Below, piece by piece: positions 48,054 through 59,377 of a DNA stretch of 64,000 bases; position 1 is the stretch's first letter; each line of letters opens with the position of its first letter. The stretch comes from Spinacia oleracea (lineage: Eukaryota; Streptophyta; Magnoliopsida; Caryophyllales; Amaranthaceae). A model generated the notes under the pieces. The model was not told the DNA's origin. It searched no databases and saw nothing but the letters and a program-made list of their open reading frames with translations. The stretch is from the NCBI RefSeq assembly GCF_020520425.1, contig NC_079490.1:38324723-38388722 (forward strand), in the 5' to 3' direction. The translations under genes were made by a program, and so were the position numbers.

Positions 48054-49470
48054 TATTAGGTTATGATTCATATGACAAAACATAAATCATGCGGAAAATC
48101 GATAAAGCCAGGAAAGCATATTATTTACACATAATCATGTAGCATAGTTTAGATGCATACACTTTGTTGCGTGCCCTCCCTAGCTGCGCCCGAACCGAAC
48201 AAGAACAAGTCTTTAGGACTCCAAGTGTCGTCCCTCCGTAGATAGTCCACAGCACGTCCGGATCCGCCTTAAGCTTGATCAACTAGAATCGCCCTTAAGG
48301 TACTTGGAATTTTCGGCTAGTTGTAGGCAATTGTGTGACTGAATTTTGCTCTCAAAATCACTATGAATACTTGAATACTCGATGTAAATTATGAGCCCTT
48401 AACTCATATTTATAGACCATGGAATAAGTAATCGAATCCTACTAGGATACGAATTAATTAAATTAGAATCCTAGTAGAATTCTTATTTAATTAATTTATC
48501 TTTTAGGATTAGGAATTTAATCATTAAACAAATCCTATACTCTTTAGGTTTCGTATGTGAACACAAACTCTACACGAGCATGACCTGACCCGCAAGCGTG
48601 CAGGCCATGCCCGCGCACAGCCCACACGGCCGCTCGGCCCACGCGAGCTACAAGCCCACGCGAGCAGCAGCAATGCTCGCAGCCCACTGCTCGCAGTTGC
48701 GCGCGCTGCCACGGCCTGTTGGGCCTGGCCTTGCGCTGGGCCTGGCGTGGCCTTGGCTGCTCGTGTGGCGCGCATGGCTTGCTGGGCGATGGCCCGACTT
48801 CGTGTTGGGCCTTCGTCTGGCAGGCCTCGTCCGATGCTAATTCGTACGATACGCTTTCTATTAAATTCCCGATTCCGGAATTTATTTCCGATACGAACAA
48901 TATTTAATATTTTCGATTCCGGAATTAATTTCCGTGTCGAACAAATATTTAATATTTCCGTTTCCGGAATTATTTTCCGATTCCGATAATATTTCCGATT
49001 CTGACAATATTTCCGTTTTCGGCAATATTTCCATTTCCGATAATATTTTCCGATACGTACCATGTTTCCGTTTCCGGCAACATCTACGACTTGGATAATA
49101 TTTATATTTCCGATACGATCCATATTTCCGTTTCCGGCAATATCATCGTTTCCGGAGTATTCATTTCTTGCCTGTGACGATCTCAGCTCCCACTGAAACC
49201 AAGATCCGTCGATTCCGAATATCCATAGATGGAGTATTTAATGCCATTAAACACTTGATCCGTTTACGTACTATTTGTGTGACCCTACGGGTTCAGTCAA
49301 GAGTAAGCTGTGGATTAATATAATTAATTCCACTTGAACTGAAGCGGCCTCTAGTCAGGCATTCAGCTCACTTGATCTCACTGAATTATTAACTTGTTAA
49401 TTAATACTAAACCGCATTTATTAGACTTAATATTATATGCATACTTGGACCAAGGGCACTATTTCCTTCA
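48054..49470 (-). repeat. 5' LTR of inner Copia
   Basis: 1417 bp. It matches 39092-40509 with a 5-bp and an 11-bp insertion, one missing 20-bp array unit and scattered substitutions. Its terminal CA has become TA at the PBS side. Confidence 0.9.
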
Positions 49471-49567
49471 ACTATAGTTCAAACAAACAAAAAAAACCAA
49501 AATAAAATAACATGAATCCAAGTAAATAAAGTTTTATTCTTTAAATGACCATAAATGACTCTAATGA

Positions 49568-50584
49568 TTAATTATTCCCTCCAGGGGTGGTGAGGAAATC
49601 AGCAACATCCAGGTGAGTTGTATCGCCATAATCAAAGTCACCTTCGCTATCTTTGTACGCAAGATTTGTTTCTACTTTCTTTCCCTTTTGCTTCAATGAT
49701 TGTTGATAGAGCTCAACCAGATGTTTTGGTGTACGACATGTACGAGACCAGTGACCTTTTCCTCCACATCGATAACATACATTGGTCACATTTTCGCTTT
49801 TATCTTTCTCTTGTTTGTTACCATCTTTATTGTCCCACTTCTGGTGGGGATACGAGCTCTTGAAAGAACCACCTCGGCCTAAACCTCGACCATATCCATA
49901 TCCACTTCCACGTCCACGTCCTTGACCACGTCCTCGACCACTATTGTTGGCATGATATTTTTCTTTCCCATTATGGGATGTCACATTCGCTTCAGGGAAT
50001 GGAGTAGAGCCAGTTGGACGTGATTCACGATTTTTCATTAATAACTCGTTATTTTGCTCAGCCACAAGGAGACAAGATATAAGTTCAGAGTATTTCTTAA
50101 ATCATTTTTCACGGTATTGTGTCTGCAGGACAATGTTATTCGCGTGAAAGGTAGAGTAAGTTTTCTCTAACATTTCTGCATCAGTGATTTTCTCTCCACA
50201 TAACTTCAATTGTGAAGTAATTCTGAACATGGCTGAGTTATATTCACTGATAGACTTAAAGTGTTGTAGTCTTAAATGTAACCAATAATAACGAGCTTTA
50301 GGTAATATCACAGTTTTCTGGTGGTCATACCTCTCCTTTAGATTACTCCAAAGGACTTGTGGATCTTTTACAGTCAAGTACTCTATCTTAAGGCCCTCAT
50401 GGAGGTGATGGCAAAGAAATATCATAGCCTTAGCTTTGTTTTGACTTGTTGCTTTATTTCCTTCTTTAATTGTATCACCTAGATCTTTTGCATCTAGGTG
50501 AATTTCAGCATCTAATACCCAAGACAAGTAGTTCTTTCCAGTAATATCAAGGGCCGTAAATTCAAGTTTTGTAAGATTCGACAT
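49568..50584 (-). pseudogene. Outer Copia gag with one in-frame stop
   Basis: The start MSNLTKLEFTALDITGKNYL is typical of Copia gag. UBN2-like sequence follows (LWSNLKERYDHQKTVILPKA), then an Arg-Gly repeat (GRGRGQGRGRGSGYGYGRG) and a zinc knuckle CYRCGGKGHWSRTC, ending DFLTTPGGNN. A single TGA at 50102 interrupts the frame between REK and FKKYSELI; otherwise it reads through. In the intact element pol would follow about 100 bp later, where the inner Copia now sits. Confidence 0.9.
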
Positions 50585-51064
50585 AATTCACACTACATGT
50601 GAAAATTTTAAATTAGGACTTAGACACATCCATATCAAGTTGTAATCTAATTTCGTAGTTAAACAAAAATCATACATATAAGTCCATAATAAGTACAGTC
50701 GTGCAAACTAACAAAATAATCAGATCCATTACTAAATAACCAAAGACATATGCGTTAATAAAAACCTGTCTAACATGATACTACCAGATTGTAATTTAAC
50801 AAGGACAAACAAAGTTCGAACTTGCGGCATAATCTTTAAACTTCTGAACAAAGACAAACAAGATGGCATAACATATCAATCGAACAATTAATGACATTCG
50901 ACAATTTAATGACATTATCAATCGTCATGCTGCAAATTAATGGCAATTGTGGCAAATAATGATATGCCGCAAGTGGTTTTCCATAAGATAACAAATTAAC
51001 AATGGTGGTGTAATAAAAACAAAGAGACATAATGATGAGTTTTGCCATAAGAGATAACAGTGGT
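50585..51064 (-). other. Outer Copia leader, gag-proximal part
   Basis: AT-rich non-coding sequence upstream of gag. Together with 61291-61630 it would make one ~820-bp leader without the Mutator-like insertion. Confidence 0.6.
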
Positions 51065-51074
51065 GATGTAATAC
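51065..51074 (+). repeat. TSD GATGTAATAC, left copy
   Basis: Ten-base direct repeat, identical to 61281-61290. Mutator-like elements make 9-11-bp TSDs. Confidence 0.92.
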
Positions 51075-51122
51075 GAGGTTTTCTGAGACTCTACCAGCTA
51101 GAGTCTTTGAAAACTATACCAA
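51075..51122 (+). repeat. Left TIR of Pack-MULE
   Basis: Starts GAGGTTTTCTGAGACTC and ends AACTATACCAA. It aligns gap-free with the reverse complement of 61233-61280 at 37/48 positions. Confidence 0.85.
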
Positions 51123-51516
51123 GGGTATAAAGGTAAATTCACGTGCTTATTTGTGTTTGACCCACTAATTAAACATTTCCCTTTAATTTTCTACTTCTCT
51201 CTACAATTCTGGTTTCAATTTTCAAATTTCAAAATATATTTTATTTATTCTTTTTCTTATTTGTAAAAGTAGATAGTATTTAATTTGTTAAAATTTTCTC
51301 TCTCTTCTAAAATCACTTCAAACTTTCTGAGATTTTCGAATCTCTCTGCTTTAACTCTTCGCATTTCAATTTTCCATTTTCTAGGGTTCTTTCTCTCCTC
51401 TTATTTCCCTCATATTTACTGATTTCATATTTTAATTCTAATTCCTAAATTACATTGATCTCGTTCTTTAGAAATTAAGGTTTTTAATTATTTTGAAATT
51501 GAATTGTTCTTCAGGT

Positions 51517-52620
51517 ATGGAAGATGTTCAAAGCACGACAGCACAAGACTATGGCGGCAATCAAGAAGTTCCGGAAATCGGTATTTAATTTCTTCTGTAT
51601 TTTATTTCCGATTTATGCGTTGTTGTGATAATATTTCACATGTTCCTATTTATTGTAAAGTTAAGATTGTTTGATTGTAAGAAATCGAGAGTTTGGATTT
51701 TGTGTTGTAAGTTAATTTGTTTGATTTATTAAGTATGCTCTAAATTAGGTTATATTAATTCGGATACCTTTGAAAATTTCATCTGATTGTTTGTGAATTG
51801 TGATGCCTTATTCCGAGGTTGACTATCCCTGGGATCCCATGTTAGTATGTCTGCTAGGTACTTATGTTTGATTTTTGTTCATCGTGCTTTGCTGTGGTTT
51901 GGAGTGGGTTGTGTTATGGTTTATCTAGTTGCTTTGCTACTGAATTTGGTTCTGTAAGTTTGAATTTCTAATGTTGTAGCTTATGGTTTACCTTGTGTAT
52001 TAAAGTGTGAATATTTTTATGTTTTCTTTGTAGAACTGCTGACTTCAGTATGGGTTAGAAAGAGGGCTAATACTTATAGGCTACGTTTTGTCATCTACTT
52101 AATGGCTTGATTTTAGAAAAAACATTAGGTCTTGGTTGATACTTAATAATTTAATGCTAGCCAAGTAAAATGATGATTCAACCATACTGTTTCAGCTTAT
52201 AACCTCACTATAAAATCAGATATGCTGGATTTTTTTTCCTTACAGAAAAACACTCAGTCTTTTCGTACTTGAGGTAGATTTTAGCTATTTCTTTGTATTG
52301 CTATCATTATTCAAGTAGAAATGGTTGCATTTGTCTATGTAACTTTTACAAAATCATTCTTACAAGACTTAAGAGCGGGAGGAGGATCGGTGGTTCTTGA
52401 TAATGATTTCATGGGTTCTAAATTTGTCCACCAGGTTTGTGCATCTGTTGGCAGACTACACTTGTCTCTAAAACCCACTTCTCTCCAATTTTCAATTGAG
52501 TACGTGTTTCATCCTTGAAATTTAGAAGTACATTCAAAGACTTGAATTATGAAGGCTTGCGTCTGTTGAAATCTGGAAAAGAAATCGTCAAAAGATGAAG
52601 ACGCTTATGCAGAAGTACAC
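51517..52620 (+). pseudogene. Unrecognised spliced gene pieces next to left TIR
   Basis: After a CT-rich leader with TCTAGGGTTCTTTCTCTCC, an ATG at 51517 gives MEDVQSTTAQDYGGNQEVPE, with a GT donor at 51581. An exon at about 52368-52435 starts after TTACAAG and reads DLRAGGGSVVLDNDFMGSKF; the join keeps the frame (EI-D-L). A third open piece near 52565-52620, LASVEIWKRNRQKMKTLMQK, ends in a GTAAGT donor. I do not recognise the parent gene. Correct splice borders and clean frames suggest genuine host exons. They may form the 5' part of a chimeric transcript with the PDAT piece. Confidence 0.5.
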
Positions 52621-53617
52621 TGTAAGTTATTGTATTTACTTATATTCACCTATTTCTTGAACTATTCAAATCTTGGAAGTTATCTTGTTTAAAGTTTTGT
52701 TAGTTGTTCCTGTTACCCGGCTATGACATTATGACAAGTGATAACTTTTTTTTAACTGCGAGAGAAAGTTCTATGGTTTTTAGGAGTTACACTCATCCGT
52801 TGAACGTATGTTAATGATATGCTACACTCATCTGCTACACTTCTTATCTGGCTAAAGAGTTGTTGGCTATTTCCAACCCATGCAAAGTTGCCGTCCAATT
52901 TTTTTGTTATGATATGCTTTACATTTCTAACCATTCAAGTAATAATTTTCAACTGAATATACTTTGGGGTGGCCTAGTTCATGTCACTACTAATTATATT
53001 TGTTATCCTTAAAATAAATTATAGTCACTTTCCCTTTTATCAATTTTAAAGTAGGATTTTTTAATTTTTGTTACCCTTGTTTACCAACTTTTTGGTTTTT
53101 GTGTGATCCATTGAACACTTCATGAAGGTAAAGTTTGTTACAATCAGACCATTAATTCTCGTTGTCAACAAAATAAAATAAAAATCAGACCATTATTTAT
53201 CTTGATTTGGGGCATTTGGGTTTCTCCCGTAAGGCTGCAACACAAATTCATTGTTTCTATTTTCCGGCTGAGTAGTTTTTATGTCATTCATTGCAGAAAT
53301 TAACGGTCAAATAATGTAATCAGTAAACACTGATTCTGTTGAATCTCATAATGTTTCCTGGATTTCTTAAAGTCCATCAAGGTGTTAACATTTCTAAATT
53401 TTTTGGAGAAAATGAAGAATTTGAACACAAAGTTGAAAGCAATCAAAATTCTGGCGCAGGTGTATTGTGCACACTGCTTGATTATCATTTATGTACAACT
53501 AGTCTATGTATTTGTAAATTTGAACAAGCGTCTCATTCTAGGTCATGTATGAGGTAGATAAAAGGTTGAAAATTTTCTCGCATGTGATTTACACTCCTTG
53601 TCTTACAATACATGCAG

Positions 53618-54014
53618 ATTTCCAAATGCTTCAGATATGGAGATATTTTCTTTATATGGAGTTGGAATTCCTACTGAGAGAGCCTATATTTACAAGCTGA
53701 GTGCAACAACAGATTGTTACATTCCTTTTCAGATTGATACAATGGCAGACAGTTCAGATGAGTGCTCTTGTCTCAAAGGAGGGGTTTACAATGTTAATGG
53801 AGATGAAACAGTTCCTGTTTTGAGTGCTGGTTACATGTGTGCTAAAGCATGGAAAGGGAAAACCCGGTTTAACCCTTCTGGAATGCAAACTTTTATAAGG
53901 GAGTATGATCATGCTCCTCCTGCTAATCTATTAGAGGGTAGAGGCACCCAAGAATCACTTGCCATACGTAAGGCAACTGTTACAGAAAAAAATACTCAGT
54001 GGAAAGTGATGTAG
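53618..54014 (+). pseudogene. PDAT (phospholipid:diacylglycerol acyltransferase) exon fragment
   Basis: After an ATGCAG acceptor the frame reads FPNASDMEIFSLYGVGIPTE, then CLKGGVYNVNGDETVPVLSA, YMCAKAWKGKTRFNPSG, FIREYDHAPPANLLEGRGTQ. This is the C-terminal third of plant PDAT1-type enzymes (LCAT-like fold), which move an acyl group from phospholipid to diacylglycerol to make oil. GDETVP holds the region of the catalytic Asp. The PDAT match stops after GRGTQ; the true C-terminus with the catalytic His is absent and 18 unrelated residues lead to a stop. The N-terminal two thirds, including the serine, are also absent. Captured fragment, not an enzyme. Confidence 0.85.
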
Positions 54015-54059
54015 TTAGGACTTAGGACCTTGAAAATGTTGTCTCAAGAGCACCTGTGG

Positions 54060-54256
54060 AAAGATTCTCACTGTTCGGCGTGGCTGGTTTGTGGTGTGGG
54101 TGAACCAAGAACCATGGCCTGTGCCAGATGGTGCTGGGGATTGGTACCTCAAAATTACAAATCAAAGCAGCAACAACATCAGAGAGTTTCAGGCTAAGCT
54201 CCTACCTGTTAAAGAAAGTGGATACTCCCTTGAGGCTACTGATTATGGAGGCTGAA
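54060..54256 (+). pseudogene. Second unrecognised coding piece after PDAT fragment
   Basis: Frame 54079-54256 reads WFVVWVNQEPWPVPDGAGDW and then KITNQSSNNIREFQAKLLPV, ending EATDYGG and TGA. The composition is protein-like, but I do not recognise the family. It is out of frame with the PDAT piece. Confidence 0.4.
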
Positions 54257-55839
54257 AATATAGATTTCATATAGTGATATACAGAGTATATATGTAACAT
54301 TTGTTTATAAGATCAATCATATTTTATTCGATTAATATCATAGTTTTTTTTCTTCTTATAAGTACTTAATTTAGATTAGCCCTAACCATCTACAAAATCA
54401 TATTTGCTTCATTATGACTTTTGTAAGTCATATGACTACCTTTTATGTTTGCTTACGCAAGATAATTTCCTACCATAAGTCACAAGTTATTTGGTACTCA
54501 ATGTCAATTTTACAATACCATTTATAAAATAGTACATAAATTTGGTACTGGGCTACAAATTTCCAATACCGTTTTTACAAGACATTTGCATATCCTAAGT
54601 GTTATTTGGTACTCAACGCCAATACCATTTTCATAAGATAGTACATAAATTTGGTATTGGGATCCAAAATTTCAATACCATTGTTACAAGATAGTAAATG
54701 AATTGGTACTCAAATCCATAATTCCTCCTCCTCTTTTGGCTCAATTGTCCCTTATAGTGATCAACAATCCATCTCTCTTGCTCCTCCCATTTTGGCTCAA
54801 TCGTTACTTACAATGATACACTTCTCGTGAATGCTTTTTTTTCTCGGGTTTCACTGTGGCTCGGGTTTGGTCGGGTTAGGCCGTTAGGGGCCGGCTCCCA
54901 TTTTTGCAATGGAAACGTTCCCCGGAGTTCAATTTTGGTATTGAATTTTGTAATGAGGAGGCTTGGAAACATATTTGAACTTGAATTGGGGTCCGAAATC
55001 AGGATTTGGACTCGAGCATTGAAATATCATAACTTTGAATTAGGAACTGAAATTGGAATTTTGGATTTGGAATGTTTTCAAATTGGAATTGTATTTGACT
55101 TAGAATTTGTGCTCGGATTTGAACAAAAGTTCGAAATTAAATCGAATTCCCAATACCAGTTTACAAGACAGTAAATGAATTTGGTACTCAAATTTAAGTT
55201 TTCAATGCCATTTTACAAGATAGTTAATGAATTTGGTACTCAAATTTAAATTTTCAATGCCATTTTACAAGATACAAGATAAAAAATTAATTTGGTACTC
55301 AAATTTAAATTTTCAATGCCATTTTACAAAATAGTAAATGCATTTGTACTCAAATTTAAATTTTCAATACCATATTACAAGATAGTAAATGAATTTGGTA
55401 CTCAAATCCAAAATTTCAATACCATTTCCCCATTTTGGCTTAAAGTTCGATTTTGATATCAAATTTTGTAAATGTATGTGAACTTGAATTGGGGTACGAA
55501 ATCAGGATTCGGACTCGAGGATTGGATTATCGTAACTTTTAAATTGGAAATTGCGGATATTGAACTTGTGGAGTTTTGAATTAGGAAGCGGAATTGGAAC
55601 ATTGTGTTTGAATTTGAATTTGAATTTGAAATTGTGTTTCACTTTGAATTTGATTTGAAATTGGAATATTGTGATTTGAAATTGAAATTGTGTTTCACTT
55701 TGAATTTGAAATTGAAATTGAAATTGTGTTTCACTTGGAACTAGGAAGCCTATGTTTTGAATTAATATCGTATAAGATCATATTCATTTGATTAATATCA
55801 TAGTTTTCTTATTGACAGGCTTAAGTCGTATCACCTAAT

Positions 55840-56150
55840 AAAAAATAAACCTAATTCCACTAACAAGGTAGCAAGGAAAGTCAGGATCGTATCCACATGG
55901 AAATAGGTGTTCTTATTTCTACTATTAAAACTAAGGTTTAGACTATTGGGAACAGGAAAAAGGGTTGATTTATATAACTAAAACTAAGACAATAATTAAA
56001 TCGGGGAATACAATATTAAGGGAATCTAGGGCAACGATTCACCAAAAATGCAGATCAGGATTGGACAACAATCAATCAAAAACCATAACTCGGAAAACAT
56101 GCATCTCTCGAATCTTATGAATTCCTTAGGAAATTATATAATTGACTATC
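55840..56150 (-). repeat. Tat-like repeat, copy D inside Pack-MULE
   Basis: CTAACAAGGTAGCAAGGAAAG, AGGATCGTATCCACATGGAA, CACCAAAAATGCAGATCAGG and ATGCATCTCTCGAATCTTAT follow the same order as 16840-17120. The copy stops abruptly near 56150. Confidence 0.65.
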
Positions 56151-56526
56151 ATAAGTCACAAACTATTTAGTACACAACTAAAAAAATTCCAGCACCATTT
56201 TCCAAGATAGTAAATGAATTTGGTACTCACAACTATAAATGTGTGATACCATTTTACAAGATAGTTAACGAATTGGTACTCAACTCCACATTTGCAATAC
56301 CATTTTGCACCATGAAGTGACACGTGTCAGTCCAGGTGTCTATTTTAGTAGAAGTTATAGACTTTTAATAGCATATGTTTATTTATTGATCAAAACTACA
56401 ATTATGATTCATAATAACATAAATTAATATATAATACTTTATTGATTACATCCATATAATTATCTTATAACATCGATCATATAGAGTTAAATGGTCAATT
56501 ATCTTATAATATCTCGTTGGTTTATA

Positions 56527-56764
56527 CTCCCCCGCTCCATAATGTTCCTAATTTTCCCATTATATATTGCTGTCTCCAATGCACTACTTTGACCATTAGT
56601 AAAATTATAAGAAAATTATTATTTAGAAAATTTACATTGAAAGGAATCCAATGAGATCCCACAATTTAATATTCTTTTTGTCATCTGCACTACTAATAGT
56701 TTTCAAAGTTTTTAAACTTTGATCATATGAATAGTAACACGAGGAACATTATGGATGGAGTGAG
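56527..56764. mobile_element. Stowaway-type MITE inside Pack-MULE
   Basis: 238 bp between TA dinucleotides. The ends are CTCCCCCGCTCCATAATGTT and, reverse-complemented, CTCACTCCATCCATAATGTT, both continuing CCT. No coding sequence. Confidence 0.9.
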
Positions 56765-58785
56765 TATAATTATGTTAGGAGTCATATAAAATTTGGTAAG
56801 TTCATATTGAATCATATACTTAGCTTATGTTTTGAATGAATAACTTATAAGATCATATTTATTGGACTAATATCATACTTTGCTTGCATAAAAATAATAT
56901 AATTAAGATTTTTTAGAACATCCTATTTGACTATTAAGTCACAAGTTGTTTGGTACTCAACTCCAAATGCACAATACCATTTAACAATATAGTAAATAAA
57001 TTTGGTACTCTACTCCAAATTTACAAAACCGTTTTACAAGATAGTAAATAAACTTGGCATTGACTCTAAATTTCCAATACCATTTTACAAGATAGTAATA
57101 GAATCGGTACTCAATTCCAAATTTATAATATCAAAAATAGGAAATGACACCAAATTTGTATATTGCAAAATAGCTATCATATGAGATCATATTTATTGGA
57201 GATTTGGAGTAACATCATAGTTTGTTTGCTTATAAATAAGTAGCTTAAATGTTTAGAACATCATATTTCATTCGTTAGAACATTCTATTTGCTTCCAATT
57301 ATGACTTTTACGAGTCATACGATTATCTTTTATGTTTTTGACTTAAGATAATTGACTATTATAAGTCACAAGTTGTTACGAGTCATATAATTATTTTATA
57401 ACATAGTTTATTGATTACGAGTCATATAATTATTTTATAACATTATACATAGTTAAAAAGGTCAAGTATCTTATAATATCACATTGGTTTATATAATTAT
57501 CTTACGAGTCATATAATATTTTATAAGATCATATTGTATCATATGCTTAGCTTATGTTTTGAATTAATATCTTATAAGATCATATTCATTAGACTAATAT
57601 CATAGTTAGCTTGCATCTAATTAAGATTCTTAGAACATTCTATTTGCTTCATTGTGACTTTTACGAGTCATACGATTATCTTTTCTATTTTTGACATAAG
57701 ATAATTGACTATATATTATAACTTATAAGTCACAAGTTGGTAAATGAACAATACTATTTTACAAGATAGTAAATGAATTTGGTACTTAACTCCAAATTTA
57801 CATCATCGTCTTACAAAATTGTAAATATATTTGGTACTGTACTCTAAATTTTCGATACCATTTAACAAGATAGTCAATAAATTTGGTACTAAACTTCAAA
57901 TTTACAATACCATTTTACAAGATTGTAAGTAAACTTGGTACAAAGCTTTAAATACCCATGCCATTGTACAAGATAGTAAATAAATTTGGTAATCAACTCC
58001 AAATTTCCAATATCATCACCCTTTTGGCTCAATCGTTCTTTAATTACAATGATCGACAATCCACCTCTCTTGCTCTTCCATCGTCTTTTTAAATTGACAT
58101 ACCTCTTACTTAACCATCTATACAAATCCATATGATTCTCAAACACTTCATTGGTCGGAAAATAGGAAATAGCACCAAATTTGTATATTACAAAATAACT
58201 AAAATACGAGAATAAATATCTTATAAGATCATAATTATAGGATTAACATCATTGTTTATTTGCTTATAGATAAGTAGCTTAGATGTTTAGAACATCATAT
58301 TTCATTCGTTATGAATTTTTAATACCATTTCCAATAGTAAATTAAATAAATCACAAGTTATTTGGTACTCGACGGTAAATTTTCAGTACCATTTCCAATA
58401 CCATTTTACAAGATAGTAAATAAATTTGGTACTGGCTCTAAATTTTCAATACCATTTTACAAGATAGTAAATTAACTAAATCAAGTTATTTGGTAAAAAT
58501 TAATAATATCAATAATACTCCATAAAAGTTAAGAATATTAATGTAAAAGTTAAGAAAAATCTTATAATCAGTTTACATAACTTTTACTATATGAACGCTC
58601 ACTTTTAATGTAAAAAACTAACTTTTACATTTTTAGTTTAGTAAAATTTTGGAAAAATCTTATATCAGTTTACCTAACTTTTACTACATGAATGCTAACT
58701 TTTAATGCAAAAAAAACTAACTTTTATTTTTTTTCTTAACTCAAAAAGGCTAACTTTAACTTTTGAAGTTCCATAATAAGACCAA

Positions 58786-58857
58786 TAGCCTATGTAGGAT
58801 TTGAACCTACATCTCCGCGCAAGTTGCACGGTGCTCGGCCAGTTGAGCTAATAGGCT
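58786..58857 (-). tRNA. tRNA-like gene, full cloverleaf, anticodon unclear
   Basis: The 72-nt minus-strand sequence folds by eye into a complete cloverleaf. The acceptor is AGCCTAT/ATAGGCT (7 bp perfect), the D-stem GCTC/GAGC, the anticodon stem CCGTG/CGCGG (one G-U), and the T-stem GTAGG/CCTAC. The T-loop is TTCAAAT and an A discriminator follows. The anticodon loop is CAACTTG: position 33 is A instead of the near-universal U, and the literal anticodon ACT (position 34-36) is atypical. It is therefore more likely a tRNA pseudogene or organelle-derived copy than a working tRNA. Confidence 0.6.
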
Positions 58858-58948
58858 TACAAAAATAAAAACACACAATGTAGAATATACATAGCAATCA
58901 AAAGATTATGCAATTCAGATTGGGCTGCGAGTATCAGCACCCTAAACT

Positions 58949-59377
58949 TCAATAGCAGCTACTAAAAAAACCATTTGAAGTGCCACTATCACTTGATTTG
59001 TTTAACTGTTGCTTCTCAAGTAGATCTCTAGGTAATTTCTGTGAAATGCTAAAGGAGCTACTCTTTCCACCGGCCACAAGCTGAGTCCACGGAGATTTTT
59101 GCAGCCAAGAACTGCCTTTAGTTTCTTTATCTGAACTTGCACTTGGTCCGGCTGGCTGAGCTCCCTGAAGCTCCTCTCTAATGTCCTTCGACTGGGATGA
59201 TTGGTCCACCACGTTTTCAGGCATAGAGTTGCTGAGCCTGTCAAGTTCTTTGTTAACAGACAATGTTTCAAGTCCCTCTCTAATCTCCTTTGACTGGGAT
59301 GATTGGACATCCAAGATTTCAGGAACAAAGTTGTTGACCATTTCAAGTTCTTCTTTGACAGACAATGTTCTTCACAC
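58949..59377 (-). pseudogene. C-terminal exon of an unidentified nuclear protein, right Pack-MULE unit
   Basis: From just after an acceptor-like TTCAG the minus frame reads LSVKEELEMVNNFVPEILDV, with QSSQSKEIREGLETLSVNKE repeating the same pattern (LSVNKELDRL, DQSSQSKDIREEL). This is an internal ~90-bp duplication. Then comes SSWLQKSPWTQLVAGGKSSS and FSISQKLPRDLLEKQ. The SWLQKSPWTQLV / SFSISQ end recalls plant RRM nucleolar proteins of the ROS3 type, but I cannot confirm this. A TGA right after the nearest acceptor, in this frame, suggests decay or another acceptor. Confidence 0.45.

Larger units (their letters stand above)
39092..49470 (-). mobile_element. Inner Ty1/Copia element with 1.4-kb LTRs
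   Basis: A 10.4-kb Copia element is nested in the outer one, same orientation. LTRs are 39092-40509 and 48054-49470. The flanks ATTAT and ACTAT could be a TSD with one mismatch. Gag-PR is at 45361-44246 and INT-RT-RNase H at 44160-41371, with a single frameshift between them. It has an unusually long 2.6-kb leader and a ~860-bp 3' UTR. LTRs differ by roughly two dozen visible substitutions and several indels. Long LTRs and the pol sequence suggest an Angela/Tork-type lineage, at low confidence. Confidence 0.9.
54300..58520 (+). repeat. Degenerate satellite block in Pack-MULE (~52-bp unit and longer units)
   Basis: The word set TTTGGTACTCAA, AATACCATTTTACAAGATAG and TAAATGAA recurs dozens of times in one orientation. 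At 55149-55428 five copies of about 52 bp are in clean tandem. A longer module, with TTATAAGATCATATTCATT, ATCATAGTT and ATGACTTTTACGAGTCATA, recurs around 54305, 55780, 56850, 57290, 57570 and 58220, suggesting a higher-order repeat. A Tat-like fragment and a Stowaway MITE interrupt it. A GAATTT/GAAATT microsatellite lies at 55612-55740. Confidence 0.75.
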
